A DNA stretch of 64,000 bases from Limosilactobacillus reuteri. Lineage in GTDB: Bacteria > Bacillota > Bacilli > Lactobacillales > Lactobacillaceae. Positions 25,202 through 38,090 of this stretch are shown here, piece by piece. Position 1 is the first letter of the stretch; every line of letters begins with the position of its first letter. The stretch covers positions 106,001-170,000 of the forward strand of contig NZ_CP139478.1 in NCBI RefSeq assembly GCF_034259105.1. Reading direction: 5' to 3'. The notes under the pieces were generated by a model. It was not told where the DNA came from. It ran no database searches and was given only the letters and a program-made list of their open reading frames with translations. The position numbers and the translations under genes are program-made.

Positions 25202-26140
25202 ATGGATGATAAAAATAAGATTGAATTAGCGCTAAAAGTAGCAACCTTATATTATCGTGATGGATGGAACCAAAGTGATATTGCAACTGAACTGAATATT
25301 TCCCGGGCAACAGTGTCACGATTATTACAATTTGGTCGGGACCGAGGATTAGTAACCATTAAAATTCATAATCCCGTTGCTCCGCTTCACCAGTTGGAAG
25401 TAGACTTACTCGCTAAATATCCATCATTGCATAAAATTATTATTGTTCCAGGCACGGATGATTCACTTGAAGAAGTTGGCGCAGCGGGAGCTAAATATAT
25501 CGAACAAGTCGTAGAAGATAAAGACATTATTGGGTTAGGCTGGGGAAAAACCGTCTATCAAGTAGGATTGCATTTGAAACCTAAAGACGTTACTGATATC
25601 ACTGTTGTTCAAATGAAAGGCAGTATGGCAAATACTAATACGCGAAATTATGCGTTTGAAACGGTTAATATCTTTGCGAATGCTTTTAATACCGTTCCCC
25701 AGTATTTGCCGTTACCTGTTATCTTTGATCATGCAAAGACACGTGAATTAGTCGCTAACGATACCCATATCAAACATATTATGAAGTTAGGGGAGCAATC
25801 TAATATTGCTGTTTTCACAGTGGGAACAGTACGTGACTCAGCATTGTTATTTAAATTAGGTTACTTCACCAAGCAGGAGCAATTAACGTTACAACATGAG
25901 GCGGTAGGGGATGTTTTCTCTCGTTTCATTGATAGCAAGGGTCAGATAGTAAATGAAGATATTAACCAACGAACGATTGGGATTGCGCTCCCAGAGTTGC
26001 GAAAGAAAAAACACAGTATTTTAGTAGCGGCCAGTGTTGCTAAGGTACCAGCAGTGCATGGTGTTTTAACTGCTGGTTATGCAAATACATTGGTTATTGA
26101 TCAGGAGAGTGCGAATAGCCTAGTTAATTTTTTAAATTAA
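25202..26140 (+). CDS. deoR: SorC/DeoR-type deoxyribonucleoside regulator
   Basis: 312 residues. The N-terminal HTH (RDGWNQSDIATELNISRATVSRLLQ, about residues 20-45) precedes a sugar-phosphate binding domain of the SorC/CggR group, with VGAAGAKYIEQVV and GLGWGKTVYQVG in the effector pocket. This matches B. subtilis DeoR, which responds to deoxyribose 5-phosphate. It ends the deo cluster. Candidate operators with CAAATGTTCAA lie at 21032 and 11613. RBS AAAGGAGG. Confidence 0.88.
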   Translation: MDDKNKIELALKVATLYYRDGWNQSDIATELNISRATVSRLLQFGRDRGLVTIKIHNPVAPLHQLEVDLLAKYPSLHKIIIVPGTDDSLEEVGAAGAKYIEQVVEDKDIIGLGWGKTVYQVGLHLKPKDVTDITVVQMKGSMANTNTRNYAFETVNIFANAFNTVPQYLPLPVIFDHAKTRELVANDTHIKHIMKLGEQSNIAVFTVGTVRDSALLFKLGYFTKQEQLTLQHEAVGDVFSRFIDSKGQIVNEDINQRTIGIALPELRKKKHSILVAASVAKVPAVHGVLTAGYANTLVIDQESANSLVNFLN

Positions 26141-26191
26141 TTTAAATATTTAGATTGACCTCAGTGCGAAATCCTAGTAGAGTATACCTAA

Positions 26192-27361
<1,170 letters not shown>

Positions 27362-27373
27362 CTAATTCAATAA

Positions 27374-27421
27374 GAAACTGCTATGGCTTTATTCGTGAAA
27401 AGATAGTCACAGCAGTTTTTA
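27374..27421 (+). terminator. guaB terminator
   Basis: AAACTGCT (27375-27382) pairs with AGCAGTTT (27411-27418) around a long loop, with T5. Confidence 0.6.
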
Positions 27422-27541
27422 TTTCCCGAGAAATAATGGAGGGTAAACTTTTTGTTAAGGCTATCTTAGAATGATCGCTTTTTTCGCATAGTTAGTTATA
27501 ATATTCAATAGGATATTATGCTGTAAAAAGGAGTACCTCTT

Positions 27542-28231
27542 ATGAAAATTCTAGTTGTTGATGATGATAAAGAAATTGTTCAATTACTTGAAATTTACAT
27601 CCGAAATGAAGGATATGAGCCAATTTCTGCTTATGACGGAAAAGAAGCATTAATAAAGCTAAATACTAATCCTGATATTGGTCTGATTATTCTTGACTTA
27701 ATGATGCCAGAAATCGATGGAATGGATGTAATTAAGCGGGTGCGGAAAGATTCTGATATTCCAATTTTAGTGCTTTCAGCTAAGACGGCAGATATGGATA
27801 AGATACAAGGTCTAATCACTGGGGCGGACGATTATGTTACTAAGCCATTTAATCCGCTCGAAGTAATGGCACGAGTTAAATCATTACTTCGTCGGAGCCA
27901 AGGAGAAGTGACAAATGATCAACCGGATATTCTTAATGTTGGTCCATTATTAATCAATAAAGATTCTCACGAGGTTAAGACGATTAAAGGGGATGTAATT
28001 CAATTAACAGCCCTTGAATTTGGTATCTTATATTTACTTGCCAGTCACCCTAACCGTGTTTTCTCAGCAGATGATATTTTTGAGCGGGTATGGCAACAAG
28101 AAAGTGTCGTATCAGCTAAAACAGTCATGGTTCACGTGAGTCATTTACGGGATAAAATTGAAGAAGCAACTAACGGTGAAAAGGTTATTCAAACTGTGTG
28201 GGGTGTTGGTTATAAGGTGGAAGACCACTAA
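27542..28231 (+). CDS. OmpR/PhoB-family response regulator (VanR-like)
   Basis: 229 residues. The receiver domain has the acidic pair DDD at residues 7-9, the phospho-acceptor Asp52 in IILDLMMPE, the Thr/Ser in VLSAKTAD and Lys in VTKPFNPLE. A winged-helix C-terminal domain follows (IQLTALEFGILYLLASHPNRVFSADD, HLRDKIEE, WGVGYK). The kinase gene follows after 31 bases. RBS AAAGGAG. Target genes unknown. Confidence 0.93.
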   Translation: MKILVVDDDKEIVQLLEIYIRNEGYEPISAYDGKEALIKLNTNPDIGLIILDLMMPEIDGMDVIKRVRKDSDIPILVLSAKTADMDKIQGLITGADDYVTKPFNPLEVMARVKSLLRRSQGEVTNDQPDILNVGPLLINKDSHEVKTIKGDVIQLTALEFGILYLLASHPNRVFSADDIFERVWQQESVVSAKTVMVHVSHLRDKIEEATNGEKVIQTVWGVGYKVEDH

Positions 28232-28262
28232 AGCCTAGCCTTAATGATGTGGAGGAAAAATT

Positions 28263-29408
28263 GTGAAGTTAACGGGGCGTGAAAAGAGTTCGCTTATTTT
28301 AGAAGGGGTAGTAACGGTTATTCTATTGTTATTGCTGAATATGGCGATTATCGTAATTATTCAAGATGCCATTCAGTCAAATCCGGGAGTAACCAATGGA
28401 ATCTTTATGATTAAGCAATCATTGAAGATTGGCCCGCTTCAAGCACAAATATGGAGCTATCAGCGGATCTTAATTGCCTTTTTAGTAATTATTGATGTGT
28501 GGGTGGTATGGTGGCGATTGCGTCGCCGATACCACCTTTATCAAATGGATCATATTATCGCGGAATTACACTATATTGCGCAAGGACATTTGGATCATCG
28601 GATTCCATTTCGGCTAAAAGGAAATCAACAGCATGTTATTACTAGTGTAAATGCATTAGTTGATAGCGCGGTGCGTTCAATGGATGATGAACGGAAGATT
28701 GAGAAGTCAAAAGATGAGCTGATTACTAATGTAAGCCATGATTTACGGACGCCATTGACTAGTATTATTGGCTACTTGGGATTGATTGAAGATAAGCAAT
28801 ATCGTAGTGAGGAAGATATTCTAAAATACACCCATACTGCTTATGAGAAGGCTAAACAAATGAAGACCTTGGTCGACGATTTGTTTGAATATACAAAAGT
28901 TCAGCAACATGGGGCACCAGTAAATATTATGAAACTCGATCTTAATCAGTTAATTGAACAGTTAACGGCAAGTTTTGAATTAGAAGCCCAGCATCGCGGA
29001 ATCGAAATTACTTCCTCAGTTATTCCTAGTCCTTTAATGATTGAGGCGGATCCGGAGAAGCTTGGTCGAGTTTTTAATAATTTAGTTTCAAATGCCTTTA
29101 AATATGGCAATGGCGCAAGTTACATTCGGATCGATGCCCGGCAAGAAAATGATATGGTGGTCGTCAAAGTTGCTAATGATGGCACACCAATTCCTGAAAA
29201 AGCACTTGATCACCTATTTGAGCGTTTCTACCGCGCGGAAGCTTCCCGTTCACGAGCTACTGGTGGAACGGGATTAGGTTTAGCGATTGTCAAAAGCATT
29301 GTTGATCTTCATCATGGGAGCGTCAAGGTTACTTCAAATGAAGACGAAACAGCATTTATTGTCACATTACCTTTAAAACAAGAAATTAAAGAAAACAACC
29401 AAAAATGA
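28263..29408 (+). CDS. Sensor histidine kinase
   Basis: 381 residues, starting at GTG 28263 after RBS GGAGGAAAAATT. Two membrane segments at about 12-33 and 66-86 bracket a short outer loop of about 32 residues. A HAMP-like linker leads to the H-box ELITNVSHDLRTPLTSIIGYL. The ATPase has the N-box RVFNNLVSNAFKYGNG, G1 VANDGTPIP, the F-box LFERFYRAEASRS and G2 GGTGLGLAIV. The organisation is VanS-like. The short outer loop suggests sensing at the membrane. The signal is unknown. Confidence 0.92.
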   Translation: MKLTGREKSSLILEGVVTVILLLLLNMAIIVIIQDAIQSNPGVTNGIFMIKQSLKIGPLQAQIWSYQRILIAFLVIIDVWVVWWRLRRRYHLYQMDHIIAELHYIAQGHLDHRIPFRLKGNQQHVITSVNALVDSAVRSMDDERKIEKSKDELITNVSHDLRTPLTSIIGYLGLIEDKQYRSEEDILKYTHTAYEKAKQMKTLVDDLFEYTKVQQHGAPVNIMKLDLNQLIEQLTASFELEAQHRGIEITSSVIPSPLMIEADPEKLGRVFNNLVSNAFKYGNGASYIRIDARQENDMVVVKVANDGTPIPEKALDHLFERFYRAEASRSRATGGTGLGLAIVKSIVDLHHGSVKVTSNEDETAFIVTLPLKQEIKENNQK

Positions 29409-29446
29409 GAAAAAAGTCTAAAATCATTTGATTTTAGACTTTTTTC
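29409..29446 (+). terminator. Terminator after the histidine kinase gene
   Basis: AAAAAAGTCTAAAATC (29410-29425) pairs perfectly with GATTTTAGACTTTTTT (29430-29445) around a 4-base loop. Confidence 0.9.
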
Positions 29447-29543
29447 TTTTTCAATTATATTCAACTAATTTTATATGTGGTAGACTAAAAGAGCATTGTG
29501 TCACTTGATATTATAAAAGATACAAATTATTGGAGGAAATTCT

Positions 29544-30452
29544 GTGGCTAAAGCACAAATAAATCCAGAAAGGACACGCTGGCTTGAGGTGCTTGGTGTC
29601 TCAATGCCATTGTGTCTTAGTTATATTCCGATTGGATTGGCCTGTGGAATCTTGCTACACGCAGCAGGTTTAAACTTTATAATGATTTTATTGGTGTCGG
29701 TATTAGTGTTTTCTGGTGGGGCACAATTTATTCTAGCATCGTTATTAGCAAGTAACGCTCCATTAGGGACTATCTTTATCTCACTTTTCTTCTTGGAGTT
29801 ACGATATGCATTGTTAGGATCGAGTTTATCTAAATATATTAAGGATAAATCAGCACGTTTCATTCTCATCTTTTCTGCATCAATGAACGATGAAAACTAT
29901 GCTGTTAACTATATGAAGTTTGTAACTGATAAGAAATGGGATCCCGATGACGCGTTGTTAGTGGAGTATTATTCACTTGCAGCATGGTCAATTTCAAACG
30001 TGGTTGGTGGTTTGATTGGTGGTGCAATTTCGATTGACCTTGAAGTGGTTGATTTTGCATTAACTGCCTTATTCTTATATATGATCGTAATGCAGGTTCA
30101 AAACCACTTGACCCTAGTTATTGGTATTTTGGCAGCTGTTCTTGGTGTATACTTCCAGGCATTGACTAAAAGTACACTTGGGATTATTATTGCGACCTTA
30201 ATTGCTTCCTTTGTTGGGTTCTTGATTGAAAATACAGTTCGTCACCATAGTAAGCATCCAAATTCGAACTGGTTCTTGACAAAAATGTTTAGGCCGAAGA
30301 TCACAAAGACTACGATCGAGGATAAACAAGCGCAACAAAAAGAAGTTAAGGAAGTTGAAAAACTGGAAACTAAGATTGAAGATGTTGTTGAACACCATGA
30401 TGAGAAACATGAAGAGAAAAAACATGATGATCAACATCCTGATGAGGGCTAG
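29544..30452 (+). CDS. azlC: AzlC-family branched-chain amino acid exporter subunit with a charged tail
   Basis: 302 residues, starting at GTG 29544 after RBS TTGGAGGAAAT. Residues about 15-235 are the AzlC membrane domain (LSYIPIGLACGILLHAAG, FSGGAQFILASLLASNAP, LFFLELRYALLGSSLS, SASMNDENYAVNY). Residues about 250-302 are a Lys/Glu/His/Asp-rich cytoplasmic tail that usual AzlC proteins of about 230-250 residues lack. With AzlD it forms a BCAA efflux pair; B. subtilis AzlCD gives azaleucine resistance. It is 2 bases from azlD. Confidence 0.9.
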   Translation: MAKAQINPERTRWLEVLGVSMPLCLSYIPIGLACGILLHAAGLNFIMILLVSVLVFSGGAQFILASLLASNAPLGTIFISLFFLELRYALLGSSLSKYIKDKSARFILIFSASMNDENYAVNYMKFVTDKKWDPDDALLVEYYSLAAWSISNVVGGLIGGAISIDLEVVDFALTALFLYMIVMQVQNHLTLVIGILAAVLGVYFQALTKSTLGIIIATLIASFVGFLIENTVRHHSKHPNSNWFLTKMFRPKITKTTIEDKQAQQKEVKEVEKLETKIEDVVEHHDEKHEEKKHDDQHPDEG

Positions 30453-30454
30453 AC

Positions 30455-30799
30455 ATGGAGCAACTATTAAGTAATAAAATCGTTTACCATATTATGGTGA
30501 TTATCTTGGCAGCTTTAGCGGCATTTATTCCCCGTTATCTACCAGTATTATTCTTCTCAACGCGAAAAATCCCAGAATGGTTTAATGAATGGATGAAATA
30601 TGTCCCAGTTAGTTTATTTGCGACCCTGGTTGTAAAAGGGATCTTCTTAACTGGCTCTTATCATTTTACTTTATTCGGTTATCCAGAACGAATTATTGCA
30701 GCAGTGATCGTGATTGTGATTGCATACTTTACACGGTCAATGTCGATTTCAGTAATTGCTGGATTAGTTGCTGTTTGGCTTCTGAGTTTAGCGTTATAA
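30455..30799 (+). CDS. azlD: AzlD-family branched-chain amino acid exporter subunit
   Basis: 114 residues with four hydrophobic segments. The family motif AAFIPRYLPVLFFSTRKIPEWFNEWMKYVPVSLFATLVVKG is clear, and its proline-rich core is typical of AzlD. It partners AzlC in the membrane and is translationally coupled to it. Confidence 0.92.
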   Translation: MEQLLSNKIVYHIMVIILAALAAFIPRYLPVLFFSTRKIPEWFNEWMKYVPVSLFATLVVKGIFLTGSYHFTLFGYPERIIAAVIVIVIAYFTRSMSISVIAGLVAVWLLSLAL

Positions 30800-30839
30800 G
30801 AGTAGTTTTGTTATAATTAAATTAAGCTTTAAACAGTGG

Positions 30840-30881
30840 AATTGGTTTCTAACTTGCTAAGAAGCCAATCCCTTTTATTTT
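30840..30881 (+). terminator. azlCD terminator
   Basis: ATTGGTTTCT (30841-30850) pairs with GAAGCCAAT (30861-30869), then CCCTTTTATTTT. The next RBS begins just after it. Confidence 0.75.
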
Positions 30882-30895
30882 AGGAAGTGAGTACG

Positions 30896-31819
30896 TTGGA
30901 TTTTAAGCAAACAATTGCATTTGTTAACCTTGCCAATACTTTGGATTATCAATATGCGGCAAAAAAATCAGGTATAACGGTTGATGAATTGGTTAGCACA
31001 ATTAAAGCACTCGAAGAAGAGCTTAAGATCAAGCTTATTAGACCGGAAGGCGGCGTAGTTGAATTAACTGAAATCGGGGCAAAAATTTTACCATTGATCA
31101 CTGAAATTGCTCAAAAACACGCTAAATTATTATCGGTGGTTACGGATTATCGAAAAAAGGAAGCAGAAGAAGCGATCAAAGTTGCTGTCGTCCCAGGCTT
31201 TACTAATTATCAAGCAGCTCCGGTTGTTAAAAAATTAGCCCAACAGCATAAAATGAATATTGTTGAAGATGTTGATCCAATGGCACAGCTACAACAAGGG
31301 GAAAGCGAGCTGGTATTTATTAGTTATGCTGGTAAACTTCCTGATGATTTTGAGGTGCTTTCAGTGGGAACTGATGATTTAGTAGCTTATATTCCAGCGC
31401 GGAATCCACTTTCTAAACAAAAGGAATTAACGCTTACAGATCTAAAAGCAGAAAAGTTCTTAACATTAAACCATCAAAATCCGTTTGCGGTCTTTGTTCA
31501 ACAAGCTTGTACTGCGGCTGGATTTGACCCATATTCCGTTTTTGAAGGAGAAAAAGGAAGAACATTAGTAAATATGGTTGCCTTGGGGATGGGGATAACC
31601 TTGTTGATGGAACAATCAATAAGTGAAAACTTAGATAGCAAAGTGGTTAAAGTGCCAATCGTTCCCCAAGTTACCCAAAAACTTGCTTTTGTTCGTCGCA
31701 AAAATAATGTCGAACAGATGCCAAAGGCAGGAAAAGCTATGGCAAGCTCTAAAAGAATCTTTTGCAAAATAGAAAAAAGATTTGACATTTTCATGAACTA
31801 CGCTTATTATCATAAATAA
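30896..31819 (+). CDS. LysR-family transcriptional regulator with an altered C-terminus
   Basis: About 307 residues from TTG 30896 (the RBS GGAAGTGAG is well spaced; GTG 30887 would overlap it). The N-terminal HTH (YQYAAKKSGITVDELVSTIKALEEELKIKL) and LysR substrate domain are recognisable. An extra A at 31739 seems to shift the frame: without it the end would read KAWQALKESFAK and stop at 31772, typical for this family. As read, the protein gains a tail ending FDIFMNYAYYHK that runs across the pyr promoter. Target genes are unknown; azlCD lies directly upstream. Confidence 0.8.
   Translation: MDFKQTIAFVNLANTLDYQYAAKKSGITVDELVSTIKALEEELKIKLIRPEGGVVELTEIGAKILPLITEIAQKHAKLLSVVTDYRKKEAEEAIKVAVVPGFTNYQAAPVVKKLAQQHKMNIVEDVDPMAQLQQGESELVFISYAGKLPDDFEVLSVGTDDLVAYIPARNPLSKQKELTLTDLKAEKFLTLNHQNPFAVFVQQACTAAGFDPYSVFEGEKGRTLVNMVALGMGITLLMEQSISENLDSKVVKVPIVPQVTQKLAFVRRKNNVEQMPKAGKAMASSKRIFCKIEKRFDIFMNYAYYHK
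31782..31810 (+). promoter_or_regulatory. pyr operon promoter
   Basis: TTGACA (31782-31787), exactly 17 bases, TATTAT (31805-31810). It lies inside the present 3' end of the LysR reading frame but 10 bases beyond that gene's likely original stop. Confidence 0.85.
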
Positions 31820-31837
31820 TAAAAATACCTTTAACTT

Positions 31838-31915
31838 AGTCCCGTGAGGCTAGGAAGGATTTAATTGAGCGTTTAAGTACACCTTCTTAGCTATTGCTGA
31901 GGAGGTTTTTCTTTT
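31838..31915 (+). promoter_or_regulatory. PyrR-dependent attenuator of the pyr operon
   Basis: The PyrR-binding loop is AGTCCCGTGAGGCTAGGAAG (from 31838), close to the GUCC-GAGAGGCUGAGAAGG loop of B. subtilis. The terminator is ACCTTCTTAGC (31881-31891) with GCTGAGGAGGT (31896-31906) and T6. TAGGAAGG (31851-31858) can pair with CCTTCTTA in the terminator arm and form the antiterminator. High UMP should favour PyrR binding and termination. pyrR itself is not in the window. Confidence 0.85.
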
Positions 31916-32035
31916 AAGCAGTAGCACCAAGAATACGCCAGTAAAATCAATAGGTATTTTGAAACGACCGACCATTTAATTGTTTCCAGAGAGAGCAAAA
32001 CGGTATGTTGTTTTTAGCCTACTTATATCCTAAAA

Positions 32036-32087
32036 GCAAACAGTGATGACTCTCGAAATCTAAATGGGAAGTTATCACTGTTTTGTT
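32036..32087 (+). terminator. Second terminator-like hairpin before pyrB
   Basis: AAACAGTGAT (32038-32047) pairs with ATCACTGTTT (32074-32083), then TGTTG. Upstream, TCCAGAGAGAGCAAAACGG (31985-32003) only faintly recalls a PyrR loop. It may be a second attenuator. Between the two hairpins I see no gene. Confidence 0.55.
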
Positions 32088-32116
32088 GTAATTAGACTGG
32101 AAAAGGAGCGCTATTG

Positions 32117-33046
32117 ATGATTAGTACAGAAAGAATTCAACCAAATTTAGTAACAGTTGCCGACATGGATGCAGCAGATGCAATTGATTTAATTCATGAA
32201 GCCCAAGCATATAAAGCTGGAAAGCAAGCGGTTCTCACTGCACCTGCATACGCGGTTAACCTCTTCTTTGAAAACTCAACCCGAACGAAGACCAGTTTCC
32301 AAATGGCACAAATGAAGTTGGAGACGAATGTACTAGAATTCGAAGCGGGTACGAGTTCAGTGAAAAAAGGGGAAAGCCTCTATGACACTGTTAAGACAAT
32401 GGAATCAATTGGTGTAAATGTTGCGGTAATCCGTCATCCTGAAAATGAATATTACAACCAATTGCTTAACCATTCAGACTTTAAGATCGGAATTGTAAAT
32501 GGTGGTGATGGCAGCGGCCAGCACCCATCCCAATGTTTACTTGATATGATGACAATTAATGAAGAATTTGGCGATTTCAAGGGGTTAAAAGTACTAATTA
32601 TTGGTGATCTTAGTCACTCCCGAGTAGCGCACTCAAATGCAATGATGCTTAATCGCTTAGGAGCAGAGGTTTACTTTGCTGGTCCGGAAAAATGGTATGA
32701 TCCTACACTGGAACAATATGGAACTTTTGGTGACTTTGACAAATTGCTTCCTCAAATGGATGTAGTTAATTTACTACGAGTTCAAAATGAACGGTTAACG
32801 ACTGCTGACGGTCAGGCTTTTGATGCTAATCAATATCACCAAGCTTATGGTTTAACTTTAGAACGGGCCGCAAAGATGAAGCAGGGTGCAATCATTATGC
32901 ATCCAGCGCCAGTTAACCGGGGTGTTGAAATCGATAGCTCCCTTGTTGAAGCGCCTAATTCCCGCATTTTCCAACAAATGACAAACGGCGTATATACCCG
33001 GATGGCAATTCTTAGTCGAGTTCTTCGTTACCAAGGATTGATGTAA
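32117..33046 (+). CDS. pyrB: Aspartate carbamoyltransferase catalytic subunit
   Basis: 309 residues from ATG 32117 (RBS AAAAGGAG; TTG 32114 is less well placed). It condenses carbamoyl phosphate and aspartate. The carbamoyl phosphate loop [45 protein letters not shown] and [12 protein letters not shown] are intact. No regulatory pyrI lies nearby, as usual in Firmicutes. First gene of the pyr operon. Confidence 0.95.
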   Translation: MISTERIQPNLVTVADMDAADAIDLIHEAQAYKAGKQAVLTAPAYAVNLFFENSTRTKTSFQMAQMKLETNVLEFEAGTSSVKKGESLYDTVKTMESIGVNVAVIRHPENEYYNQLLNHSDFKIGIVNGGDGSGQHPSQCLLDMMTINEEFGDFKGLKVLIIGDLSHSRVAHSNAMMLNRLGAEVYFAGPEKWYDPTLEQYGTFGDFDKLLPQMDVVNLLRVQNERLTTADGQAFDANQYHQAYGLTLERAAKMKQGAIIMHPAPVNRGVEIDSSLVEAPNSRIFQQMTNGVYTRMAILSRVLRYQGLM

Positions 33047-33059
33047 AAAGGTGATTGCG

Positions 33060-36001
<2,942 letters not shown>

Positions 36002-36005
<4 letters not shown>

Positions 36006-36643
36006 CATATTCACAACGCGTTGCAAAAGCATTATTAGATATTCATGCTGTTACCCTTAACCCAGACCAACCATTTACCTGGGCAAGTGGTCTAAAATCC
36101 CCAATCTACACAGATAATCGATTGACGATTTCTTATCCAGAAGTTCGGCAAGCAATTTTTAATGGGATGGTTGAACAAATTAAACTCCATTTTAGTGAGG
36201 CCAATGTTATTGCCGGGACAGCAACTGCTGGAATTCCTCATGCGGCATGAGTTGCTCAGAATATGGAATTACCGATGATTTATGTTCGGACTAAGCCGAA
36301 AGATCATGGTCAAGGCAAGCAAATTGAAGGTGTTCTTAAAGAAGGACAAAAAGTCGTCGTGATTGATGACCTTATTTCAACTGGTGGTAGTGTACTAAAC
36401 GCTGTGCGGGCGGTTAACAATGCAGGCGGAAAAGTAATTGGCGTTGTTTCTGTCTTTACTTATGATTTGCCAGCTGCTGAACAAAACTTTATGGCAAATG
36501 GACTAAAATACTATTCAGTAACGGATTATATGACTTTGATTAAGGTCGCAAAGGGAAATGACCAAATTAGTGCGGACCACCTCAAGTCTCTTCAAGAATG
36601 GCGGAAAGATCCGTTAAGTTGGAGTAAAGAGCAAGCATCATAA
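36002..36643 (+). pseudogene. pyrE: pyrE (orotate phosphoribosyltransferase), in-frame TGA
   Basis: Converts orotate and PRPP to OMP. ATG 36002 overlaps the pyrF stop (ATGA), with RBS GAGGAGG. The frame reads [10 protein letters not shown] then TGA at 36248-36250, where the family usually has Trp (TGG, PHAAWVAQ). It then continues without shift through VAQNMELPMIYVRTKPKDHG, the PRPP loop VVIDDLISTGGS and a normal C-terminus, 213 codons in all. One transition (TGG to TGA) explains it. The PRPP site lies after the stop, so no active product is expected without suppression. Confidence 0.9.
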
Positions 36644-36654
36644 TAATTACTTAT

Positions 36655-36714
36655 CAAAAAAGCCTAAGATTGATTCAGAAAAAATGTTAATCTGAATTAA
36701 TCTTAGGCTTTATC
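36655..36714. terminator. Bidirectional terminator between pyrE and the HAD gene
   Basis: AAGCCTAAGATTGATTCAGA (36660-36679) pairs with the segment 36691-36710 over nearly its whole length. A-rich and T-rich flanks serve both converging genes. Confidence 0.9.
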
Positions 36715-37356
36715 TTATTGTTTATCTTCCCAAATCTTTTGGAGCATTGGGTAGCGTAAGTCGCCAACTTGTACTACTTGATAATCTGCACTTGCTAATG
36801 TTTTGGCATCACCAACACCAATTGCAATCGCATTTATGTGATGAATATTCTCGATATCATGAGCTGTCGTTCCAACTCCAATGCAATTAGCTCCGATAAG
36901 ATTTAATTGATTAACAGCAGTTAGATATGGGTTTTCTTTATCATTAGTCTTAACGATACTATCGACATAATTATCAAGGTCAATTTGTTTAAGAACATTT
37001 TGTACATCCCCATTAGCATCTAACACGGCAATTTTAACGTAATGATCATAGAGATTTAGTAAAAGACGCTTAATTCCTGGAAGTTGATCCTTTTCACTTA
37101 GGCTATCCGCTTCTTCGTTAAGAAATTTTTGCCATTCTGCAATCATTGAAGCCTTTTCGCTTGGGGCAGGATTAGCATTAAAATGGGCTAAGGCTAGGGA
37201 GAGCCCCTGCGAAGGAGTAAGGTTATCGAATTGGGAAGCTAATTTTCCAGGTAATCCCATCCCAAATTCATACATTGCAAAACGTTGCCATGCAGTAAAG
37301 GATAACTTATTTGTATTAACAAAGATATTATTAAACGAAAAAATCGCACCGTCCAT
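36715..37356 (-). CDS. HAD-superfamily protein related to beta-phosphoglucomutase, catalytic Asp missing
   Basis: 213 residues from ATG 37356, chosen because AAGGGAT lies 8 bases upstream; ATG 37374 has no RBS. Fold and cap are those of the beta-phosphoglucomutase group (LPGIKRLLLNLYD, AVLDANGDVQNVLKQIDLDNYVDSIV, YLTAVNQLNLIGANCIGVG). The usual DLDG motif is reduced to MDGAIF, so the nucleophile Asp is absent; even the longer start gives LIMDG. The usual motif III lysine is also not obvious. It may be a pseudoenzyme or a decaying gene. It is separated from ribB by 72 bases. Confidence 0.7.
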   Translation of the reverse strand: MDGAIFSFNNIFVNTNKLSFTAWQRFAMYEFGMGLPGKLASQFDNLTPSQGLSLALAHFNANPAPSEKASMIAEWQKFLNEEADSLSEKDQLPGIKRLLLNLYDHYVKIAVLDANGDVQNVLKQIDLDNYVDSIVKTNDKENPYLTAVNQLNLIGANCIGVGTTAHDIENIHHINAIAIGVGDAKTLASADYQVVQVGDLRYPMLQKIWEDKQ

Positions 37357-37427
37357 GATTAAACATCCCTTCATAGGTAATTATGTCTATATTTTAACGT
37401 AATCGAAAATGAAAGGGAATACATTAA

Positions 37428-38090
37428 TTAAGCATTTACTTTAGCGAGGTCAGCGGCATAATCGATTCCCTTTGCGTCCAAATACTCAATAATTTGATTG
37501 ATTGTAATAAATGGTACATGAACTCGGTTAGCGAGGACTGACAGATTACCACGACGAGCCATCTTGCCGTCACTCTTTAACACTTCGATAATAACAGCAA
37601 CTGGTGCCTTCCCTGCTAAATAGGCAAGATCAACAGCTGCTTCGGTGTGACCGATTCGATCTCTTAATCCATGAGGTTGGGCGTAAAGAGGTTGAATGTG
37701 GCCGGGATGATTAAAGTCAGATGCTTGTGCAGTTGGCTTGGCAATTTGCCGAATCGTTGCTGCGCGGTCAAAAGCGGAAACACCAGTAGTAACACCGGTT
37801 GCTTCTAAGGTACCATCAGTAGTAACCATAAATGGTGTTTGGTGTGGGTCAGTGCTATGTTCTACCATGGGCTTAAACGCTAAATGCTTAGCAATATCTT
37901 CGCTTACTGGTACACACATCAAACCATTTGCCTCGTTCAACATTTCATAGATAGTATCAGCGTTGACATTTTCACCTAAAGCTACTAAATCACCTTCGTT
38001 TTCACGATCTTCATTATCGGCTAAGATGATATAACCACCATTTACTAATTGGTTTAATGCTTCTTCAACAGTTGAAAATTGACTTTGCAT
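37428..38090 (-). CDS. ribB: 3,4-dihydroxy-2-butanone 4-phosphate synthase (RibB), stand-alone
   Basis: 220 residues. It converts ribulose 5-phosphate to 3,4-dihydroxy-2-butanone 4-phosphate and formate for riboflavin synthesis. DNEDRENEGDLVALGE, HSTDPHQTPFMVT, GVTTGVSAFDRAATI, HPGHIQPL and DRIGHTEAAVDLA carry the acidic and histidine residues of the active site. It ends near residue 220 with no GTP cyclohydrolase II domain, unlike the RibBA fusion of most Firmicutes rib operons, and no other rib gene is near. RBS AAAGGAGT (minus strand). I see no FMN riboswitch upstream. Confidence 0.92.
   Translation of the reverse strand: MQSQFSTVEEALNQLVNGGYIILADNEDRENEGDLVALGENVNADTIYEMLNEANGLMCVPVSEDIAKHLAFKPMVEHSTDPHQTPFMVTTDGTLEATGVTTGVSAFDRAATIRQIAKPTAQASDFNHPGHIQPLYAQPHGLRDRIGHTEAAVDLAYLAGKAPVAVIIEVLKSDGKMARRGNLSVLANRVHVPFITINQIIEYLDAKGIDYAADLAKVNA

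Noticed and set aside
31985-32003. Second PyrR-binding loop
   Set aside because: Only CCAGAGAG resembles the consensus; the GGCU-GAGAAGG half is missing.
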